Shown: positions 1-11,709 of the stretch, piece after piece
Position numbering within the stretch: the stretch's first letter is position 1
Layout: each line of letters begins with the position of its first letter
Assembly (NCBI GenBank): GCA_029844215.1
Contig: CM056738.1
Span: 71,788,093 to 71,852,092 of the forward strand
From: Przewalskia tangutica
Taxonomy: Eukaryota > Streptophyta > Magnoliopsida > Solanales > Solanaceae
Direction: 5' to 3'
DNA: 64,000 nt
Notes under the pieces: generated by a model
Databases searched by the model: none
Seen by the model: the letters and a program-made list of their open reading frames with translations, nothing else
Told to the model about the DNA's origin: nothing
Made by a program: the position numbers and the translations under genes

Positions 1-530
1 TCAAAGTAACCCCTGCCGGAGTTCTATCAAGCCCGCTCCATGCTCACTTTGGAAGAAACAGATTTGACTAAAAGGGCCTCGATCGGAACAAGCCCCATCG
101 TCATGATGACTGCATCCAATTTTCCCCCTTCCAATCCAGCCAACGTGACCAAAAATCACAACAACGGGGGTGGTAAGAAGGGCTAAAATCGGAAGAATAA
201 TGGCAAGAATCGCGGCAGCAACAACGGGGACAACCGTCAGCAACAACAGTAGTTATGGGGCCCACAGGGGGCCCCGGATGGCGATGGGTCGGCGCCCAAA
301 GAATGCGCGGCTCGGCAAGATTACATCACCACGACGCCTCGGCCTCGGCGGCCGTCTGGCGCCGCGACCGGCTCTTCCGGGTCGGACTACAGGGTTCGGA
401 CTGCGTATGGCGACCCGGTGTCCGATATACTTGGGCCTCACCCCCCTCAGGCCCACCACGCAATGGGCCCCACTCAGACCGACATTGAAGCAGAGATGCA
501 CACGCTTGACTTGACTCAACCGAACCCTAA
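1..530 (+). pseudogene. copia gag C-terminal / nucleocapsid remnant
   Basis: The translation carries the asparagine- and glycine-rich basic tail that follows the UBN2-type gag domain (KIGRIMARIAAATTG and similar, about 170-240), matching the NNGGGKKGQNRKNNGKN stretch of the better copy at 60270-60350. The frame is broken repeatedly and stops are present, for example at 184-186. No CCHC zinc knuckle is visible, as in the better copy. It includes a GC-rich module near 289-420. It would have coded the particle shell protein; it is non-functional here. Confidence 0.75.
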
Positions 531-1760
531 TTGGTACATGGACACAGGTACCACTAACCAAATGACATCCGACCAAGGTACTCTCTCATCTTATTTAATT
601 TGAGCAGTAATCGTGGTATAATTGTTGGTAATGACAGTTATATTCCAAAATTGATTAAAAATTTAGTATATGTCCGTAAATTCACCATTAATAATTGAGT
701 TTCTATTGATTTTGATCCGTTTGGGTTTTCTGTGAAGGATTTCAAGACGAGGAGTCCTCTCATGAGGTGTGACATTAGGGGGGATATTTATCCAATTACA
801 CAGAGTTTCAGCATCTCGCGTCAAGCTATGCCATCCACAGTTCCACTTTTGCAACTATTGCTCCTTCCTTGTGGCATGCTCGTCTAGGTCATCCAGAGTC
901 GTCAATTTTATCTGTTTTAGATAAAAATAAGTTTATTTCTTGTAAGGGTACGCGTAGTACTCCAAATTATCAATCTTGTTCTTTAGGGAAAATTATTAAC
1001 TTACCGTTTGTAACTTCGAATTCTCATACTTCAATTTCATTTGATATTATTCACAGTGATTTATGGACATCTCCAGTTCTCAGTTCTATGGGTCATCGAT
1101 ATTATGTTTTATTCTTTGATGACTATTCAAAAAATTTATGTACGTTTCCAATTGCGAAAAAATTCCAAGTTTTTTCCATCTTCATCAAATTTAGAGCTTT
1201 TATAAGAACTCAATTCGAACGGGAAATAAAGAACATACAATGTGATAATGGCAAAGATTATGACAATGGGGAATTTAGGGAGTTGTGTGCTAAAAATGAG
1301 ATAAGTTTTATTTTTCTTGTCCTCATACGTCTTCACAAAATAGGAAAGCTGAACGGAAAATTCGTACCATTAATAACACTATCCGCACCTTATTGGTTCA
1401 TTCTTCTGTCCCTCCATTGTTTTGACACCATGCCCTGCAAATGGGTACAGATCTACTTAATATTCTTCCCTCTATAGGTTTGACATATTCTTCCCTCTTC
1501 AGATTTTATACAATAAGACTCCTTCATACTCTCATTTAAGGGTCTTTGGATGCTTATGTTATCCACTTTTTCCATCTACCACAGTCAACAAACTTCAGGC
1601 ACGTTCTACCCCGTGTGTATTTTTGGATTATCCGTCAAATCATCGTGGTTATAAATGCTTTGATTTGTCCTCTAAATGAATCATCATTAGTCATCATATT
1701 CTCTTTGATGAATCCCAATTTTTAATTTCTAAAGTAGAAAAACTCGTGCCTCGTTCTTAT
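520..1760 (+). pseudogene. copia protease, GAG-pre-integrase and integrase remnant
   Basis: Protease: WYMDTGTTNQMTSDQG at about 532-580 keeps the DTG catalytic triad. GAG-pre-integrase: WHARLGHPESSILSVL at 870-915, followed by a degenerate zinc-binding region. Integrase core: DIIHSDLW near 1042-1065 holds the first catalytic Asp, DDYSKNLCTF follows near 1120, and NIQCDNGKDYDNGEFRELC near 1233-1290 holds the second Asp region. The reading then shifts and ends in stops after about 1477. Proteins of this type cut the polyprotein and insert the cDNA; this copy cannot make an intact product. Confidence 0.85.
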
Positions 1761-1834
1761 GATTTTTTGGATGATGATATATCCCCCTCTGTTCTCCGTC
1801 ATTTTTCAGAAAATACGTCGTCAGCATCGGCCCT

Positions 1835-1975
1835 TAGGGGAGGCGCCGCGACGCCTGCCTTCCAGTGAACAATCAACTTTAATCTCGTCGTCAGCGCCGC
1901 GACGCCAAAACTTTAGAGCTCTGCAGTTCTTCAGGCGTCGCGGTCCTAGACCACGACGCCTTCGACGAAAATTTC
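1835..1975 (+). repeat. GC-rich box-spacer-box module in the integrase-RT linker
   Basis: Several palindromic GC boxes (GGCGCCGCGACGCC, AGCGCCGCGACGCC, GGCGTCGCGGTCC) are separated by A/T-richer spacers, one reading AAAACTTTAGAGCTCTGCAG and on through GTTCTTCA. The surrounding copia DNA is AT-rich, so the stretch stands out in composition. The same arrangement occurs at the same place in alpha copy 3 (62025-62175) and in gypsy LTRs (50140-50290). Function unknown. Confidence 0.7.
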
Positions 1976-2059
1976 TGAAAATTCTCAAAATTCCCAAAAT
2001 TCACCCAATCTAGCCCAAAGTTATGGTCAAATCACTCGCATTAAATGGGGTATTTTTAA

Positions 2060-3198
2060 ACCAAAAAGATATTTTAATTTGAATTCTAATGTTCTTAAAT
2101 CACCCTTACCCCGTAATCTTGTGTCTGCCTTAAATGACACTAATTGGAAAATTACCATGACCGATGAATATAATGCTATTATTGATAATAAGACGTGGGA
2201 GTTGGTACCCCGTCCATCTGGTATTAATATTATTCGGTCTATGTGGATTTTTGCTCACAAGGAAAATTCTGATGGTTCATTTGCGAGGCATAAGACTCGT
2301 CTTGTAGGTGATGGTAAGACTCAACAGGTTGGTGTGGATTGTGGTGAAACATTTAGCCGAGTGGTCAAGCTGGCTACCATTCGCACTGTGCTCAGCTTGA
2401 CTCTTTCAAAATCATGGTCCATTCATCAACTAGATGTGAAGAATATTTTCCTACATGGTGATCTCAAGGAAATAGTGTATATGTATCAGCCCTTGGGTAT
2501 TAGGGATACTAGATATCCTCATCATGTTTATTTGTTTGTTGAAGAAGTCCTTGTATGAGCTTAAACAGTCTCCACGAGCTTGGTATAAGAGGTTTGCTGA
2601 TTATGTTTCGACTATAGATTTTTCTCACAGCAGGTCTGATAATTCATTATTCATATATCGTCATGGTTCTTCGATGACTTATATACTATTATATGTGGAT
2701 GATATTATCTTGACCGCCTCTTCTGATACTTTGCGAAAGTCTATCATGACAATGCTCAGTTCTGAGTTTGTTATGAAGGACTTGGGTACATTGAGTTATT
2801 TCTTGGGAGTTGTTGTTACTAGTCATACAGGTGGATTATTCTTATCACAGAGGAAGTAAGCATCATAGATCATTGAGAGGGTTGAGATGTCATCCTGTAA
2901 GTCCACTTCTACCCTAGTTGATACCAAACCCAAGTTGGGTGTTGCAGCTGGCTCTTCCTATGAGGATCCTACCCGCTATCGTAGTCTTGTAGACGCCCTT
3001 CAGTAACTTACGTTCACTCGACCTGATATTACATATGCCGTACAATATGTGTGTTTATTTATGCATGATCCCAGAGTTGAACATATGAATGCGCTCAAAC
3101 GCATTCTTAGGTAAATTCAGGGAACACTTGAGTATGGTTTGCATTTGTATCCTTCGTCGACGTCTACACTTGTCTCCAATACAGATGTTGATTGAGGT
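2060..3198 (+). pseudogene. copia reverse transcriptase remnant (5' part of RT-RNase H)
   Basis: Translation shows the RT entry region (TKxWELVPRPSG at about 2194-2225), HKTRLVGDGKTQQVGVDCGETFS (2290-2355), the LDVKNIFLHGDLKE motif (2430-2475), LKQSPRAWYKRFADY (2560-2600) and the catalytic box YVDD at 2692-2703. A one-base frame change near 2530 separates two overlapping readings, and a stop after QRK (2858) precedes the thumb region. The thumb and early RNase H region continue at nucleotide level to the insertion point at 3199-3203. Confidence 0.88.
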
Positions 3199-3203
3199 GG
3201 TTG

Positions 3204-5892
3204 TGTCACGCCCCGACTTTTCCTAAGTCTTTACTTAGGGCGTGATGGCACCTGGACAATTATTTTCCACCAGGAGCACCATTTAATTCTCTTTATTTAG
3301 AAATTTAAACTTATATTCAAATACGGAGCTATTAATAAAAATAACAATAAAGAAATTTATTTATGACTTTATTGAAAATATAACGCGAGCCAATGCTCGT
3401 GCAAATATTATTTCTACATAGACATACTGACAAATATTATCCTAAGTTGGAAGGGAGATCATTCCACATGGGCATTTCGAGACATCAGAATCGATATTAC
3501 GGACTGACGAGTACCAAGCCCAAGCAATGGACTTGGTATGACAAGAAGAGGCTGGACGATCTCTAGCATTGGCGTGGAGCCTTTCCTCTATCTCGTTTTC
3601 CTGAAAAATGTTAAATAAAGAGTCACTACCATACCAATGAGTGAGAACCTACCTGCAATTCAAAGCAACACCACAATATTCCAAGTGCAATCACATTATA
3701 ACGTAATAAGCATATTGCAAAAATATATCAGGTTACAACACTTTTTAAATATGCAACAACTCCTCATAGGAAATTCTCGGTTTAACTAACACTTCATTTT
3801 ATCTCGTATTATACGTTAAGACATTCCCCTGCATTTTCACATGTTTATTACATTTATATATTTGTGAACGCGTATTCACTTTCCATATTTATATATAGGC
3901 GAACATGTATTCATCTTTCATATTTGTTGCGGCGTGCAACCCGATCCATTATATTTACGTATTTGTGAACACATATTCACTTTACGTTTTGTTGCGGCGT
4001 GCAACCCGATCCATTATGTTTACGTATTTGTGAACGTGTATTCACTTTACGTTTTGTTGCGGCGTGCAACCCGATCCATTATATTTACGTATTTGTGAAC
4101 GCGTATTCACTTTACGTTTTGTTGCGGCGTGCAACCCGATCCATTATGTTTACGTATTTGTGAACGCGTATTCACTTTACGTTTTGTTGCGGCGTGCAAC
4201 CCGATCCATTATATTTACGTATTTGTGAACATATATTCACTTTACGTTTTGTTGCGGCGTGCAACCCGATCCATTATGTTTACGTATTTGTGAGCGCGTA
4301 TTCACTTTACGTTTTGTTGCGGCGTGCAACCCGATCCATTATATATTTATATATTTATGTGAACACGTATTCACTTTTCATATTTTTCAGAAGATCAAAT
4401 AAATACTATTCTCTTTTCTAACATTCTGTCATTCATACTTGTAACGATTATAACTTTTAACCATAACTCCAACTAAGGTGTTTCTCAAGCGGAAACTAAG
4501 GTAAGACGGGGATCTTTCACTGTACCAAATTTCATTTAAAACTACTTTGGGTAACTAACACAAATTTATCCTCAAAACAGCCACATGAAATTTGTTTCGG
4601 CAGAATTTTTATTAAACAGCACCCAATCTTATAATAGTCATAACTCCTAATCTGTAAACCCGTTCAATCCCCATAAATTCTCAAAACGACGAGAACAGAG
4701 AGATACACGTCTCCATGTGAACCATTCTTTCATATTCTGTACCATTTGGTACAGTTTTACACTTTTATTCGCTGCCCTTCCTGGATCTCGATAGATCCGA
4801 GGCAGAAACTTTAAACAGCGATAAATCTCAATCCGTAAGTCGTATAGACCCCCGTAAGGTCTCAAAATGTCCACAACAAAGAGATCTAGAACTTTCATTT
4901 AACAACAATTTTCATATTCCCCACAGATTAGTACAGTTTTACGTTTCAACGTCCTGCCCTTCTGGATTCCGACAAATCCGAGGCAGCAACTTCAAACTAC
5001 AATAACTCTCAACTTGTAAGTCCGTTTTAATAAATCTTTATATATATCTGTCCGTAACAGAGAGATTTACAAGCATGTAAATTTTCATTTAATTCTAATA
5101 AGTAAAACTCAACAAAAACAGTCTGTAATTATGCCTTTCCGAATTTCGACCAAATCTAAGCCAGGAACTTTGAACTATGATAACTTTCAAACCGTACGTC
5201 CATTTTAACTCATTTTTGGTTCTATATGATCATATTAGAGAGGTGTACCACTCCTCCGAATTTCATCAAATTCTAACAATTATAACTCAGTGAGAACAGT
5301 TCGTAAAGTTCATGACGCAACTAGTTGTCTAAACAATCAAAAGTTCAATATTTCCTTTCAACACTCAATTCTTATTCTAACATGTATTGAACTAAAAATA
5401 AAGGATGTTACCAAGAATTTCTGAGTGAGAAAACTCACCTTGTAAGCGTGAAAAAGATTGTTGTTTTGTTGCTACAAGTGATCATTGCTCCCTAGTATTC
5501 CTATTTTTGTTCTCCTTCCTCTCTTGATGTTTTTCAGATTTTTTTCTCTTCTTGTTCACTTGTTTTTTTCTGATTTTTGTATTCTTTGTGCTAGGTATTT
5601 TATTTGTGTCAAGTACAATGTATAAGTAGAAGTGTGGGAGGTGGAAGGGTAAGAGTTGAGATGAATTAAGGGGAGGGGATAGGGAAGTGGACGTGCATGT
5701 TGCTGCACACATCCACTTTTTTTTTTCTTTTGTTTTGTTTTTCTTTTTTTGTTTTCCTATTTTCATTTCATCTATCTATTTATCCAACTTTAACACTAAC
5801 TCCATCCCATGCAATTTATTCTTTGTTTTCTTATATATATATATATTTTTATTAACCCAACCACAACTATATTTTTTTTTCCGGGTTTCACA
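3204..5892. mobile_element. Solo-LTR-like insertion, probably Ty3/gypsy
   Basis: The segment begins TGTCACGCCCCGAC and ends GGGTTTCACA, so it has the TG...CA ends of an LTR, and it is flanked by the 5-bp duplication ggttg (3199-3203 and 5893-5897). The copia reading interrupted at the left continues exactly at the right. It has no gag or pol reading and no internal PBS/PPT pair, which fits a solo LTR left by LTR-LTR recombination. It is 2689 bp, long for a solo LTR but similar to the gypsy LTRs further right. It holds a 65-bp tandem array and a T-rich stretch (5715-5755). An unrelated non-autonomous element with TG/CA ends is the alternative. Confidence 0.75.
3926..4380. repeat. 65-bp tandem array, seven units
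   Basis: The motif GTTGCGGCGTGCAACCCGAT starts at 3926, 3991, 4056, 4121, 4186, 4251 and 4316, a perfect 65-bp step. Each unit contains the small inverted repeat GTTGCggcGTGCAAC and a TTTACGTATTTGTGAACGCG stretch, with A/G alternation at one site (atatttacg or atgtttacg) between neighbouring units. The alternation suggests growth by copying two-unit blocks. It lies inside the solo-LTR-like insertion. Confidence 0.95.
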
Positions 5893-6354
5893 GGTTGTCC
5901 TGACACCAGACGACCTACTTCTGGTTATTGCATATTTTTAGGTAATAACTTGGTCTCATGGTCTGCTAAGTGTCAAGCCTTGCTTTCATTTTTAAGTGCA
6001 GAAGTAGAGTATAGAGGGGTAGCTAATGTGGTTTCCGAGTCATGTTGATTACGTAATCTACTGTTAGAGCTCCATTGTCCTATTGAAAAGGCTACCTTGG
6101 TGTATTGTGATAATATAAGTGTCATCTACCTTTCTGATAATCCAGTTCAGCACCAGCGTACTAAACACATAGAGATAGATATTCACTTTGTTCGAGAGAA
6201 GGTAGCTAAAGGACAAGTACGCGTCTGCCATGTCCCTTCCAGATATCAGATTGCAGACATCTTTACAAAATGTCTTCCCTCAGTCCTTTTTGAAGATTTT
6301 AGAGACAGTCTCAGCGTACGAAGACCGCCCGCTATGACTACGGGGGTGTGTTAA
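5893..6354 (+). pseudogene. copia RNase H remnant (3' part, after the insertion)
   Basis: Continues the reading cut at 3203: about 5899-5940 gives the TRRPTSGYCIFLGNNLVSWSAK type segment, then AEVEYRGVANVVSESC and, from 6097, YCDNISVIYLSDNPVQHQRT followed by HVPSRYQIADIFTKCLPS. These are the DDE-containing copia RNase H core and the C-terminal tail that ends just before the LTR. A stop interrupts it at about 6047. The polypurine tract ACGGGGGTG (6340-6348) follows the tail. Confidence 0.88.
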
Positions 6355-6564
6355 ACAGTGTACTGTACAACGTCGCGGCTCAAGGCCAATAGCGTCGCGG
6401 TCTTACATCCGTGAAAAGTGTTCCAGATCTTGTATATTTGGTATATATTAGAATTAGTTTTGTACCTTAATTACTATTGTAATATTACCATAACTGTATA
6501 GTTAGTCTCCTTATAAAATAGGATTTTAGATGTAAAGTATGAATATGATTCTCCTATTGTTACT

Positions 6565-6634
<70 letters not shown>

Positions 6635-6672
6635 TTTCATCAATAAGAATAATCAAGGAATTAATTCTTTCA
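6349..6672 (+). repeat. 3' LTR of alpha copy 1
   Basis: Starts TGTTAAACAG immediately after the polypurine tract and ends ATTAATTCTTTCA. The ends match alpha LTRs at 16608-16851 and 59137-59386. It is longer than those (324 versus about 245-250 bp) because of a (TA)33 expansion at 6567-6632 and an insert of GC-rich boxes near 6370-6405 (CGTCGCGGCTC and GCGTCGCGGTC). Confidence 0.88.
6567..6632. repeat. (TA)n microsatellite
   Basis: About 33 uninterrupted TA units within the alpha LTR; sister LTRs have only four or five TA units at the same spot. Confidence 0.97.
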
Positions 6673-6959
6673 ACGACCAATAAATTCAAAAAATCGAGTA
6701 TCCTGCAAATGAAAAATATCAAAAAAATACCTATAATCATTAATTGATTAAATTTCGAAATCAAATAAAATAATATTAAATTTTAAAAAGCATAAACTTA
6801 CATCATCATTGGAGGAGCCATTGATAAGAATTGAAGTGGGAGAAATCATAAGTTGGCTGAGATGTTTATAGAGATTGAAATGGAATAATCTTTTAAAATC
6901 TTCACATGATATATTACTTAATGGTATAAGGACTTATCTATAGTAACTGGGGTTTAAAA
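6673..6959. other. AT-rich spacer without recognisable gene
   Basis: Lies between the end of alpha copy 1 and the first base with homology to the beta LTR. No reading frame, repeat or RNA feature seen. Confidence 0.6.
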
Positions 6960-7206
6960 ATAAATATTATATATATAAGAGAAAGTTTTGAACTATTGAA
7001 GCTACTATTGATTTTCCTCCATAATGAATGGGAGCCCAAGAGCTTGACCAACATGTCAAACCCATTAATTCTTTTATAGCCACAAGAAAGTTCAAACAAA
7101 GACTCAAAAATTATTGTGGGACAAATGACTCTTACTCAAAAACCAATATGGAATAAATGACTCAATTATGATGAAAATACTCATATCCAATGTGGGATAT
7201 ATAATA
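6960..7206 (-). repeat. Truncated 3' LTR of copia beta
   Basis: Matches the outer part (U3 side) of the right LTR at about 12105-12343, including AACTATTGAAGCTACTATTG and the end CCAATGTGGGATATATA. The R-U5 side is absent: left of about 6960 the similarity stops. The minus-strand polypurine tract is the complement of TTCCCCACTT at 7208-7217, directly inside the LTR. Confidence 0.75.
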
Positions 7207-7764
7207 ATTCCCCACTTATTTACATGCATAATGAAAGTAATAAAATATATATAACTTGTGTATCACAATGAATATCCATGAAATGGACTAGGCCTTTAAC
7301 TTATGATTGAATATGAAACACTAAGGAATCACATTCTCGTCGCGTATGATTTCTTGCTCCTTTTTAATCTTGGCAGCATCGTTGAATATGTACCTTATGC
7401 TGAATCCTGAATTCACAAGTACTCTAGGGTCTTACCGAATGATCTCTAAGAAGCGACCTCTCACTTCTATACTTGTATATGTAGACTTATCAAGAATGTC
7501 CACAACGCATCCTACAAAGCTATAAGTCTATTAAGGACTTAGAATCCAACCTTTACCTGTTGTGGTAAACAAAAGTTCATAGGTCAAATATAGATCTTTC
7601 GAAATAGTATCACCCCCACTATTTTCAAGTTATGCACTTTAACATGTATCCAAGTTTCCATCTTGCCAATGTCTAATATTGAATTGCCTTTTTAACTCTT
7701 ATGATAAGATTCCAAATATACAACTTGTACCTTAGACTAGAGTTGGTTTCAATCAAGACATCGT
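7207..7764 (-). other. 3' untranslated region of copia beta
   Basis: Lies between the RNase H stop and the polypurine tract. No reading frame seen. It is unusually long (about 560 bp) for a copia 3' region. Confidence 0.5.
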
Positions 7765-8135
7765 TTATATCGGTAATAGCCCCATATCTCGCATGATCTT
7801 TTTTATCTTATCTCCCGATAACGGTTTTGTTAATGAAACTGCTAGCATTTGATTTGTTGGAAGATATTCAAGTGTGATCTTCCCCTTCTTAACCATACTT
7901 CTACTCATAGAAATATGTTTACTATGATCATATATTCTCTCATTCTTTGCATTATACATCGCAACTTGATTATCACAATACAAAATTATAGGACCCTTCT
8001 TCGGTTCTATAAAAGAAATAGTTCTTAGGAATCTTCTAAACCACATAAGCTCTTTGGCAGCCATTGAAATGGCTATGTATTTAGATTCCATTGAAGATAA
8101 AGTATCACAACTTTGATTTTTCGAAGCTCAAGAAA
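7765..8135 (-). pseudogene. copia beta RNase H C-terminal part
   Basis: Minus-strand reading MESKYIAISMAAKELMWFRR, then LYCDNQVAMYNAKNERIYDH and KKGKITLEYLPTNQMLAVSL. The Glu of ESKY and the Asp of YCDN are two of the RNase H acidic residues. Nucleotides 8092-8135 continue upstream in the same frame but contain a stop in the VSWxSKKQ region. The tail SGDKIKKIMRDMGLLPI ends the polyprotein. Confidence 0.88.
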
Positions 8136-9125
8136 CTATGGAACCTCCAACAGTGAATAACCATCCACTAGTTGACTTCGAATCATTTGCATCTGATGCC
8201 CAATTTGCATCACTAAAATACTCAAGTGTAGATGCATTGCATTTATAATATAAACCATGATTTTTTGTTGATTTCAAGTACCTTAGTACTCGTTTTAATT
8301 CCTTATAATAATCTTCTCCCGAATTGCTAGTAAATCTACTCAATATGCCAATAGAACACGCACGATCAGGTCTTATGTGATTCACCACATACAAAATACT
8401 ATCGATGATTTTGGCATATTCTTCTTGATTTATAGTTTCTCCTTTATTTGGAACTAATTTTACGTTTGGATTGACAAGACTTGTACTATCCTTGCAGTCA
8501 AAGTAATTAAACTTCTTTAATATTTTCTCAATGTAATGAGATTGTGTTAGAATGTAAGTTCCACCCCCCTTGAGCACTTTGACTCCAAATATGACATCGA
8601 CAGGACCTAAATTCTTTATGTCAAAATCTTTCTTTAAGAACTCTTTGGTCTCATTCACATATTTTATGTTAGAACCAAAGATAAGCAAGTCATCAACGTA
8701 TAAAGTTACCACTACTTTATACTTAAGAATAACCTTAGTAAAAACACAAATTTCTACTTTGCTACTCTTAAATCCGAACCCTTTAATTTCTTGCTTAAAC
8801 TTTTTGTATCATTATCGCGGTGCTTGTTTAAGCCCATACATAGACTTCTTTAATTTGCATGCTTTATGTTTTTCACCTTTAATAACATAACCTTCAGGTT
8901 GATGCAAATACATTTCCTCATCCAAGTCTCCATTTAAGAACACAGTTTTAACATCCATTTGATGAACCTCCAATCCATACATAGATGCAATAGCAAACAT
9001 GGTTCTTATTGATTTGACTTTAGAAACAGGAGAGAATGTCTCAAAATAATCAATATCCCCATTTTGACTATAACCTTTGACTACCAATCTGACATGTACT
9101 TATCAATAGTACCATCAGTTTTGAG
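8128..9125 (-). pseudogene. copia beta reverse transcriptase and start of RNase H
   Basis: Upstream segment (8812-9087): VVKGYSQNGDIDYFETFSPV, then the VHQMDVKTVFLNGDLDEEMY box and KKSMYGLKQAPR. A break near 8715-8810 precedes the downstream segment (8128-8712), which opens with VTLYVDDLLIFGSN; the YVDD catalytic box is at 8689-8700. The thumb and connection run to LRYLKSTKNHGLYYK and YFSDANWASD, the first RNase H Asp. Would copy element RNA to DNA in the particle; broken here. Confidence 0.9.
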
Positions 9126-9133
9126 TTATTTTT

Positions 9134-10477
9134 TCAGAACTCAATAGGATTAGTCATAGGCGGTAAATCAACAAGAGTCCAGGTTTGGTTTTCAAGTATA
9201 GACTTGATTTCATCATCCATGGCTCTTTTCCACATATCAGAATCTGATTGTGACGTTGCTTCTTGAAACGTTTTTGGATCCTCTTCTAACATGTAAGTCA
9301 ACATATCAGGACCAAAATTCTTTTCAATTCTACGTCTCTTACTTTTCCTCAATTTTAGTATTTCAACATTCTCATTTTCTTCTAAATTCTCATCATTCAC
9401 AATTTCATTTCCGGTTGCATGCTCATTAATATCAAGTTCAACAAATAAATTATTATTTATTTCTATTTTATCAGCATCACGAATATTCAAGTGCTCATAA
9501 AATATAGCATGCGCAACCTCAAATACACTATTATCATGAATCCTAATAAATCTATATGCTTTACTCATAGAAGAATAATCAATAAAAATATATTTAACTT
9601 GTCTACTATCAAGTTTTGACCTTTTTAAAGTTGCGTCCAAAACATATGCAATACAACCCCATACCCTTAGATGTTTAATACTAGGCTTACACCCAATAAA
9701 CAACTCAAATGGAGTTTTCATATGTTTCTTATTTACAATTTTATTAGTAATGTAACAAGAATTCAACAGTGCCTCTCCCCAATAACTCATTGGTAATTTT
9801 GAATGTATTAGCATGACACTAACCATTTTCATTAAGGATTCATTTTTCCTTTCGGCCACTCCATTTTGTGGTGGAGTATTAGGTGCTGAAAATTCTCTAA
9901 CAATTCCATTTTGTAAATAAAATAATATAAACTCGCTAGATTGATATTCACCACCCCTGTCCGATCTTAAACATTTGATCTTTAAATTAATTTTATTTTC
10001 AACTTCCTCCTTGAAGATTTTAAACTGATTAAAGGCCTCATTTTTTGTTTTAAGCAAATACACATAGGAGAACTTTGAATAATCATCAATAAAAATTATG
10101 AAATATCTTTTACTACCTTTAGTAACATGCTCTTCATTATCACAAATATCCGTATGAATAAGTTCAAGTAAACCATTTATTCTAACAACACTTTTGAAAG
10201 AAGATTTAATCAATTTTGAGTGAGAGCAACATTCACAAATTTTTATGGTAAAAGTTTTAGAAGATTTAGGAATAAAATCATTTGAAATCATGTGATTCAT
10301 ATCATTTATACCAACATGTCGTAGTCTATAATGCCAATTAACATGATCATCAACATTAAATAAACCATCAGAAAAGTAAGGAGAATATATAGTCTTATTA
10401 TAATCAACATTCACCAAGTACATCTTGTCTTTCTTATAGCATTTTCCTACGAACTTCTCATTCTTAGTGATAGTCAC
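9134..10477 (-). pseudogene. copia beta integrase with GAG-pre-integrase domain
   Basis: A 447-residue minus-strand reading. Residues about 48-75 form the GAG-pre-integrase/zinc region (WHYRLRHVGINDMNHMISND and CECCSHSK). The core has HTDICDNEEHVTKGSKRYFI with the first catalytic Asp, IDDYSKFSYVYLLKTK, CLRSDRGGEYQSSEF with the second Asp, and PQNGVAERKNESL with the catalytic Glu. DDE is therefore preserved. After about residue 300 it runs into the linker and RT entry (ATSQSDSDMWKRAMDDEIKS). It is the longest intact reading of beta; upstream and downstream domains are cut off by frame changes. Confidence 0.93.
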
Positions 10478-10499
10478 CTTTGAGAATCAAAGACAACTT

Positions 10500-10995
10500 T
10501 GAAATCATTTTCGTCCAATTTGTGGACTGATACAAAATTCTTCCTCATAGAGGGGATATGATACACATTTTAAAGTCAAAGTATTTTTCGAAGTGAGGAG
10601 AAGAATAATAGTGTCTACGCCAAGAACTTCGCTTGATGACGCATTTCTCATGTAGACGACCTTGACCTCTTTCACCATTTCATATGTCTTGAACAAACTC
10701 TTATTTGGGGCAACATGACAGGTAGAACCACAATCCACCCACCAATCAGTAGTGCCATTGTTGACAAGACATACTTCAAACATGACAGCGACAAAGTCTT
10801 TGTCATCAATCATATTGGTTTGTTCCTTTTTATTGTCTTTCCCCTTAAGGTGATGGCATTCTCTAGCATATTGGTCAGGTTTGCCAAAAACATAATAACT
10901 TTCTTTCTATTTGTTGTTGCTGTTATCCTCATTCCCATTTTTCTTAAAGAATTTTCTCTTCTTGGGCGTTCTTTGATTTCCCTAAGAAATTCCAT
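10500..10995 (-). pseudogene. copia beta protease and nucleocapsid knuckle remnant
   Basis: WWVDCGSTCHVAPNKSLF in the minus-strand reading 10505-10813 is the protease active-site region, with DCG where copia proteases have D-S/T-G. Just upstream, in the adjoining frame, YYVFGKPDQYARECHHLKGK is a decayed CCHC zinc knuckle in which the first two Cys and the His positions are lost. Lysine-rich sequence flanks the knuckle, as expected for nucleocapsid. Confidence 0.8.
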
Positions 10996-11690
10996 GAAGG
11001 TTTTTTTTTATCATAAACATGATTCACACCATCATTCTTCTAAGAAATTGAACCATCTCTTTTAAGCCTTTTAGTCTCAATTTGAATAACCTGAAGAAGT
11101 TCATACAAAGAGATAGGCTTCATCTTATATTTCAGTTTCTTTTGGTAATCTTTTCACGAAGGCGAAAGTTTACCAATTATAGTTGAAACTTGAAAAGTTT
11201 CAGAAATGGGTTCACCAGCATCAACACATTATGTTGCTATATCATTTAACTCGTTAACCTGATCAATGACCGGTTGAGAATCCACCTTTTGGTACTCAAC
11301 ATACTTGTTAACCAAAAAAGACTTAATCCCAACATCTTCATTGACATACCTTCATTTTATAGAATTCTAGAGTTCTGCAGCAGTTTTGTGGATGTGAAAA
11401 ACGTTGAACAATGTGTTGTTCAGCGACTGCAAAATTTTGTAACGGCAAACGAAATCATCATTTTTTCATTTCTTCGCCTTCTATGTTGCCTCAGTCTTTT
11501 GTGTCTCTGTTGCATTCGGATCAACGACTTCCTCCGGACAGCCTTCAAACAGAACATAGAATACCTTTGCAATTGTCAAAAGGTACTCCGTCTCTAAACT
11601 TCAACACTTGTAGTTTAGTCCGTTCAGCCTTTTCAATTTGTCTCCATCGTTCAACTACGCCTTAACCAATACCGACTCCATTGCAGAAAC
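10996..11690 (-). pseudogene. copia beta gag remnant
   Basis: Read on the minus strand from an ATG at about 11686 (MESVLVKA), then a stop, then LKRLNGLNYKCWSLETEYLL, the typical N-terminal gag motif LNGxNYxxW. Further on come SLNNTLFNVFHIHKTAAELW, YVEYQKVDSQPVIDQVNELN, STIIGKLSPS and YELLQVIQIETKRLKRDG, all marks of UBN2-type gag domains. Several stops interrupt the reading. Confidence 0.78.
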
Positions 11691-11709
11691 TTAATACCTT
11701 TAAAATAAT

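Larger units (their letters stand above)
1..6672 (+). mobile_element. Ty1/copia element, family alpha copy 1 (decayed, 5' end outside window)
   Basis: The order of coding remnants is gag tail, protease, GAG-pre-integrase, integrase, reverse transcriptase, RNase H, then an LTR. This is the copia order, with integrase before RT. The first base corresponds to about 60121 in the better copy at 59137-64000, so roughly 1 kb of 5' end (LTR, PBS, start of gag) lies outside the window. Many stops and frame changes make it a dead copy. A solo-LTR-like element (3204-5892) interrupts it between RT and RNase H. Family membership is seen directly from the near-identical nucleotide sequence shared with alpha copies 2 and 3. 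Confidence 0.93.

Noticed and set aside
3926..4380. Regularly spaced repeats resembling a CRISPR array
   Set aside because: Units are contiguous 65-bp tandem copies with no unique spacers, inside a plant LTR.
5482..5766. Lys-rich minus-strand reading of 94 residues
   Set aside because: Product of T-rich low-complexity sequence in the solo LTR.
6474..6764. Reading with a long Tyr-Ile repeat
   Set aside because: Translation of the (TA)33 microsatellite.
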